Shown: in pieces, positions 62,201 through 64,000 of the stretch
How positions within the stretch are numbered: position 1 is the stretch's first letter
How the letters are laid out: the number at the start of each line of letters is the position of its first letter
Assembly (NCBI GenBank): GCA_949358305.1
Contig: CASHSZ010000006.1
Location: forward strand, 145,597-209,596
DNA from: Strigamia acuminata
Lineage: Eukaryota; Arthropoda; Chilopoda; Geophilomorpha; Linotaeniidae
Direction: 5' to 3'
DNA length: 64,000 nucleotides
Made by a program: the position numbers and the translations under genes
The notes under the pieces: generated by a model
Told to the model about the DNA's origin: nothing
Database searches by the model: none
The model's input: only the letters and a program-made list of their open reading frames with translations

Positions 62201-63140
62201 GTCACGATCCCGCAACGGCCCGCACGGGCCGTTAACGGGCCGCTGACGGTCCCGTCACGATCCCGCAACGGCCCGCACGGGCCGTTAACGGGCCGTCGAC
62301 GGTCCCGTCACGATCCCGCAACGGCCCGCACGGGCCGTTAACGGCCCGTTAACGGCCCGTTAACGGCCCGTTAACGGGGCAAAACCGAAAACAGGATTCG
62401 AGATTAATGTCTATGAATGTTGTACGCGTTTTCACGTACGTGTTGTCGGTTGTTGATTTTTTCGATTCACGCCGTAACGGCCCGTTAACGGCCCGTTAAC
62501 GGCCCGTCAACGGCCCGTCAACGGCCCGCAACGGCCCGCACGGGCCGTTAACGGGCCGTCGACGATCCCGTCACGATCCCGCAACGGCCCGCACGGGCCG
62601 TTAACGGGCCGCCGACGGTCCCGTCACGGTCCCGTCACGGCGCGTGCGGGCCGTTAACGGGCCGCCGACAGTCCCGTCACGATCCCGTCACGGCCTTCGT
62701 TCCCGGACTTCGGCTCGCCGACGGCCCGTACGACCTCACGCGGGCCGTTAACGGGCCGTTAACGGGCCGTTAACGGCCCGTTAACGGCCCGTTAACGGCG
62801 TAAAACCAAAAACAGGATTCGAGATTAATGTCTATGAATGTTGTACGCGTTTTCACGTACGTGTTGTCGGTTGTTGATTTTTTCGATTTACGCCGTTAAC
62901 GGCCCGTTAACGGCCCGTTAACGGCCCGTCAACGGCCCGCATGGAGTCGTACGGGCCGTTAACGGGCCGCCGACGGTCCCGTCACGGTCCCGTCACGGCG
63001 CGTGCGGGCCGTTAACGGGCCGCCAACGGTCCCGTCACGATCCCGTCACGGCCCGTGCGGGCCGTTAACGGGCCGCCGACGGTCCCGTCACGATCCCGTA
63101 ACGGCCCGTTACGGCCAAGGGCCGTAACGGGATAACTGAG
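59285..63140 (+). repeat. Hierarchical minisatellite (shorter than its twin at 32,940)
   Basis: Spacers start near 59,880, 60,237, 60,711, 61,070, 61,544, 61,902, 62,377 and 62,797. About 1.27 kb shorter than the first copy. The first spacer is preceded by three fewer 11-mers than at 33,535-33,567. Confidence 0.95.
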
Positions 63141-63991
63141 AGAGTCGGGTGCGAGACCACGTGACCCGGAGTGTGGTTTTTGGGGGCGAGGGCCGTCCTC
63201 CGACCGCGCCGTGACGCGCCCCGGGTCGGATCAAGAGGCGACCCGGTCGGAAACCGAACCTCGGGGTTCCTCGGGGCGTGGTTTTTTGGGGAGGGGGGGG
63301 GGGGGGGGGATTGGGTCGCGTGCTCCGACCGCGCCGCAACGCGCCGTGGGTCGGTCACCAACCTTTGTCAATATTTTATAAATTTCCACGGAATTTCAAC
63401 AATGTTTTACATAAGTCCGTCAAATCGGGCAGAAATATCCCGTACAATGTCGCTGCAATTCTGTGGAAATTTATCAGATATTGACAAAATTCGGTGACGG
63501 GCGGAAGGGCGATTCCCGGGCGGAAGAGAGAGAGAGAGAGAGAAAGGGGGGACGGCCGGCGCCTACGCCGACGGGGCGCGGAGGGCGAGTGCACTGTTCA
63601 CGCATGTGGGCGCGTGTGGACGCTCGATTTACTGGCGCGTTGGACAAGTCAAAAAAAATTTCCCAATGTCTGACAAAAATTCCATCGAATCACGGCAATA
63701 TTTGACAACACTTGCACAGATTTTTAGCAACATTCACCGGCGAGGTCGTTGATGAACTCGCTTTACCCCGATGAATCTCGCGCGACAACAACCCTGCGAA
63801 AATACCAAATCTCGTACGAATAATAAACACGGCGCAAACCGCACAAAAATCCACGACATAAAATCGAATGTCGTCTATCGGCACTCTCAGCATTCCCCCG
63901 GACATTTTCCGGAAGAGTTTGGTCCGGCCGGAATCCGAGGAATAGTCACTCCCAAAGTGCGGATTTTGCGGGTGCACTCGCTTCCGAAGGT
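63141..63991 (+). repeat. GC-rich flank F2, second forward copy, truncated
   Basis: Direct copy of 38,071-38,919, with an expanded pure G-tract at about 63,294-63,309. Fold-back at about 63,364-63,488. Homology stops at about 63,991. Confidence 0.8.
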
Positions 63992-64000
63992 TATAGCTAA

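Overview
The window reads as repeat-rich eukaryotic DNA, most likely from an animal and probably an arthropod. Introns are short (about 60-105 bases) with GT...AG ends and long pyrimidine tracts. CpG is not depleted. The one intact retrotransposon is a Ty1/copia element whose primer-binding site matches, as I recall it, the 3' end of animal initiator Met-tRNA. There are no operons, ribosome-binding sites, CRISPR arrays or rRNA genes. Phylum-level placement is inference.

Almost everything is one macro-repeat of about 26.7 kb (without the copia insertion), present as one inverted and two direct partial or full copies. In forward orientation its module order is: a GC-rich flank with a fold-back sequence (F1); a coiled-coil gene fragment (gene 2, + strand); a tRNA-like sequence; a four-to-five-exon zinc-finger-like gene (gene 1, - strand); an array of roughly 600-bp constant/variable units (types A-G); an acidic-protein gene (gene 3, + strand); a minisatellite; a second GC-rich flank (F2); a central segment containing a 3x121-bp repeat; a third flank (F3); another minisatellite; then F1 again. 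Positions 1-15,127 carry the unit inverted, 15,127-48,236 hold one full forward unit, and 48,237-63,991 hold most of a second forward unit. At 63,992 the homology stops.

The minisatellites (about 8.1-9.9, 11.9-15.2, 32.9-38.1, 46.5-48.3 and 59.3-63.1 kb) are hierarchical. A self-complementary 11-mer (GGGCCGTTAAC or its complement) builds a 53-bp unit. The 53-bp units are punctuated by a conserved ~98-bp spacer at alternating intervals of 357 and 475 bp. The 11-mer changes strand at the spacers, so the DNA can form many cruciforms.

The A-G arrays consist of conserved modules around a very divergent central stretch of ~200 bp. The modules include a hairpin with a UUCG loop next to a (TTTA)n tract, and an ~85-base core. 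Unit A (594 bp) is present 4, 7+1 and 1 times in the three macro-copies, and B-C-D-A is duplicated as a 2,542-bp block in one of them.

Genes 1-3 match no family I can name. Gene 1 is intact by eye in all three copies, and gene 3 in both of its copies. Gene 2 is frameshifted in the third copy. The copia element (39,061-45,474) has apparently identical LTRs, an intact 1,490-codon gag-pol frame, a 5-bp target duplication and an empty paralogous site at 10,860-10,864. It therefore inserted after the macro-duplication.
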